Below, in pieces: positions 62,238 through 64,000 of a stretch of DNA of 64,000 bases. Source of the DNA: Azospirillum fermentarium (GTDB lineage Bacteria; Pseudomonadota; Alphaproteobacteria; Azospirillales; Azospirillaceae); assembly GCF_025961205.1 (NCBI RefSeq), contig NZ_JAOQNH010000001.1, forward strand, positions 2,504,001 through 2,568,000, given 5' to 3'. Within the stretch, counting starts at the first letter, position 1. Each line of letters begins with the position of its first letter. The notes under the pieces are model-generated. The model was not told the DNA's origin and ran no database searches. It worked only from the letters and a program-made list of their open reading frames with translations. A program made the position numbers and the translations under genes.

Positions 62238-62768
62238 ATGCGGAGGGAATTGTTCGCGGCCGCTTCCGTGCTGGTGCTCATGACCGGGGGCGCCTTCGCC
62301 CAATCGTCCGGCAGCACCACGACGGGCGGGACCGGCTCCACGATGTCGTCCACCACCCACAGCGGGCAGCTTGCCAGCACCGAAAAGATGCTGGGCAAAT
62401 CGGTGGTCGGCCAGGACGGCAACAACATCGGCGAGGTGGAGGACGTGATCCTCGACCCCACGTCCGGGCAGGCGCGGCAGCTTGTGATCTCGTCGGGCGG
62501 CTTCCTGGGCATCGGCGCCAAGCAGATCGCCGTGGATTTCAATCAGGCCAAATGGAATCAGGACACTGACAAGATCCAGCTTTCCGGCCTGACCCGCGAG
62601 GACGTGCGCAATATGGCGGAATTCGAATATTCCGACAGCATGACCTCGCTCAACCGCCCGCACAAGAGCGGGACCGGCACCGGCACGACCGGCACCACCA
62701 CCACCCCGGCCACGCCGGGTGCGTCGGGCGGCAGCACGGGCACCATGACCACCCCGTCGCCGCAGTAA
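62238..62768 (+). CDS. exported PRC-barrel domain protein
   Basis: 176 residues. It has a signal peptide (residues 1-22, ending GGAFAQS), a Ser/Thr/Gly-rich linker, a PRC-barrel domain (about 45-120; KMLGKSVVGQDGNNIGEVEDVILDPTSGQARQLVIS) and a Gly/Thr/Pro-rich tail of about 35 residues. Such proteins are common in alphaproteobacterial envelopes and often stress-linked, but the function is unknown. AAAGGA stands ahead of the ATG. A strong bidirectional terminator follows. Confidence 0.88.
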   Translation: MRRELFAAASVLVLMTGGAFAQSSGSTTTGGTGSTMSSTTHSGQLASTEKMLGKSVVGQDGNNIGEVEDVILDPTSGQARQLVISSGGFLGIGAKQIAVDFNQAKWNQDTDKIQLSGLTREDVRNMAEFEYSDSMTSLNRPHKSGTGTGTTGTTTTPATPGASGGSTGTMTTPSPQ

Positions 62769-62781
62769 CCTTGCGCGCAAT

Positions 62782-62817
62782 CGAAAGCCCCTCCCCCGGC
62801 CGGGGGAGGGGCTTTCG
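62782..62817. terminator. bidirectional terminator
   Basis: A perfect 16-bp inverted repeat (CGAAAGCCCCTCCCCC at 62782-62797 and its complement at 62802-62817) with a 4-base loop lies between the convergent PRC-barrel and atp12 genes. The stem ends in AAAG/CTTT, giving a short T-run on either strand. Confidence 0.85.
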
Positions 62818-62828
62818 CCGTTCTGTGC

Positions 62829-63521
62829 TTATCCCAGCAGGGCGAGGAAGCGTCCGGCGGCGCCGATGTCCCGGCGCAGGCCGGCGCGGCGGCGGGTGGA
62901 CTCGGCGTCCTCCCCCCATTTCTCGATCTGGAAGGTTTCGTCGATCTGCGAGATGTCGAACGCCTCGTCGGCGCTCACCCGCCCTTCGGCGAGCGCCAGC
63001 GCCACGATCAGCGACCCGCAGGACGCGGTGGCGCTCTGCAGCGCCGACAGGTGCCAATGGCCGTACGAATCCACCGCCCGTTCCAGCGCGTGCAGCGCGT
63101 CTGCGGGCTGCGGGCGGGGCATCAGACCGGCGGCGATGTGCAGCGAGGCGTCGAACCGGTGGGTGGCCCAGTCCAAAAGCGGCTGCCAGTGGCGGTTCTG
63201 CCGCTCCACCAGGGCCTCGGGGTGTTCGGCGCGGTAGCACAGCAGGTCGGTTTCGGCGTATTTCGCCACCCCGGCCACGATCTCGGCCCGCTTTACCGCC
63301 ACCACGTCCACCGCGGTGGCGGCCAACTGCATCAGCACCATGGAATCGGGGATCACCTGCTCCCCCTGCTCCTGCCATTCGGCGGCGATGGCGTCGGCCA
63401 GCGCGCCGGTGGGCAGGAGCAGCGGCGCCTTGGCCGGGCTGCGCAGGCTGCGGCCGTCCAGACGGACCTCGAACCCGCCGTCCACGGCGGCGGAGGCTGC
63501 TTCCTTGTAAAAGCGCTTCAT
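62829..63521 (-). CDS. ATP12-family F1-ATPase assembly chaperone
   Basis: 230 residues with the ATP12 plan: GGFEVRLDGRSLRSPAKAPLLLPTGALADAIAAEWQ at the N-terminus, then AETDLLCYRAEHPEALVERQNRHWQPLLDWA and the helical C-terminus. In mitochondria ATP12 assists insertion of the F1 alpha subunit; alphaproteobacteria keep homologues, and the same role is presumed. It lies 16 bases after the HAD phosphatase gene, suggesting one transcript. Confidence 0.93.
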   Translation of the reverse strand: MKRFYKEAASAAVDGGFEVRLDGRSLRSPAKAPLLLPTGALADAIAAEWQEQGEQVIPDSMVLMQLAATAVDVVAVKRAEIVAGVAKYAETDLLCYRAEHPEALVERQNRHWQPLLDWATHRFDASLHIAAGLMPRPQPADALHALERAVDSYGHWHLSALQSATASCGSLIVALALAEGRVSADEAFDISQIDETFQIEKWGEDAESTRRRAGLRRDIGAAGRFLALLG

Positions 63522-63537
63522 ATCCCTACCCGATTCC

Positions 63538-64000
63538 TTACTCTTGCGTGGCGCGCAGCATGTCGAGCACCGCCGCGGTCAATTCATCGGCGCTGTCCAC
63601 GATGCGGGCCGCACCGGCGCTTTCAAGCTCCGCCACCTCGTGATAGCCCCACGACACACCCACCGATTCCACATGCGCGCTGCGCGCCATCTGGATGTCG
63701 AAGGTGGTGTCGCCGATCATCACCGCCCCGCCCGCCGGCACGCCCGCTTCGCCCAAGGCGCGGTAGAGCATGTCGGGGTGGGGCTTGCCGGGGCCGCGGT
63801 CGCTGGTCTGCAGCGTCACGAACCGCCCGGCCAGCCCGTGGTGCTCCAGCACCGCGTCCAGCCCGCGCCGCGATTTGCCCGTCGCCACCCCCAGCAGCAC
63901 CCCTTCGGCCTCCAGCGCGTCCAGGCATTCGCGGATGCCGGGGAACAGCGGTTCGTGCAGCGTGCCGCTGCGCCGCTGACGGAAGAAGGCATCGCGGTAG
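63538..64000 (-). CDS. HAD-family hydrolase, C-terminal part (gene cut by window end)
   Basis: The frame is open to the last base, so about 153 C-terminal residues are seen and the N-terminal nucleophile Asp lies outside. Present are the HAD motif II region LLGVATGKSRRGL, motif III Lys in GPGKPHPDML and motif IV GDTTFDIQMARSA. It resembles phosphoglycolate phosphatase (Gph) and related phosphatases. The substrate is not certain. It is upstream of, and probably co-transcribed with, the ATP12 gene. Confidence 0.88.
   Translation of the reverse strand, partial: YRDAFFRQRRSGTLHEPLFPGIRECLDALEAEGVLLGVATGKSRRGLDAVLEHHGLAGRFVTLQTSDRGPGKPHPDMLYRALGEAGVPAGGAVMIGDTTFDIQMARSAHVESVGVSWGYHEVAELESAGAARIVDSADELTAAVLDMLRATQE

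Overview
The window is GC-rich chromosomal DNA, densely packed with genes on both strands and with short intergenic gaps. Its content points to an alphaproteobacterium of the Rhodospirillales, with Azospirillum-like bacteria the best guess. The pointers are a Caulobacter-type flagellar operon ending in flbD, an aa3-type cytochrome oxidase subunit IV, HdaA beside an AI-2E/PerM-type permease, CobC/CobD, an ATP12 chaperone and the ExoD, DUF1244 and DUF2125 families. This assignment rests on gene content and reading alone. I saw no rRNA, tRNA, CRISPR array, insertion sequence or prophage.

Layout. 1-1558: the 3' end of polA, then a small module (an 86-residue unknown protein divergent from a short XRE regulator) flanked by two inverted copies of a double-hairpin repeat. 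1559-7423: lactate use (lctP-lutA-lutB-lutC) with a divergent FadR/GntR regulator. 7430-13473: hdaA, a PerM-type permease, pgsA and a DUF2066 protein on the minus strand, divergent from purM-purN, followed by a short cox subunit IV gene and a DUF1244 gene. 13477-20600: moeA, an MFS exporter, purC, and a DUF2946/TonB-receptor pair that may concern copper. 20680-24857: signalling genes, namely a split Aer-like PAS/chemoreceptor pair, a GNAT acetyltransferase and a PAS-GGDEF diguanylate cyclase. 25000-31221: cobC and cobD (divergent), a CNNM/CorC-type protein, exoD, a single-domain response regulator, an HD hydrolase and an XRE regulator.

31222-43583 is the flagellar block: a long regulatory gap, then fliF, fliH, fliN, a motA-like gene, flbD, flhA, flhF, flhG, a fliK-like gene and a QueF-like T-fold gene. 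The genes are co-directional and several are coupled by ATGA overlaps. fliG is missing from its usual place after fliF. A palindrome resembling an FlbD (ftr) site lies upstream of fliF. A membrane diguanylate cyclase follows the block.

45523-64000: DUF2125 and DUF4337 membrane proteins; an aromatic amino acid cluster (chorismate mutase with a decayed PheA-like tail, hisC, tyrC) divergent from metX-metW; a soluble chemoreceptor with a CdaR-like sensor domain; a methyltransferase divergent from gloB; a glutathione transferase; a BMP-type nucleoside ABC transporter; ygfZ; a PRC-barrel protein; atp12; and the 3' part of a HAD phosphatase gene.

The most interesting items are the QueF-like protein without catalytic residues in the flagellar operon, the fliF operon without fliG, the split Aer pair, the inverted repeat pair after polA and lutC, and purM, which has no ordinary start codon ahead of its conserved N-terminus.
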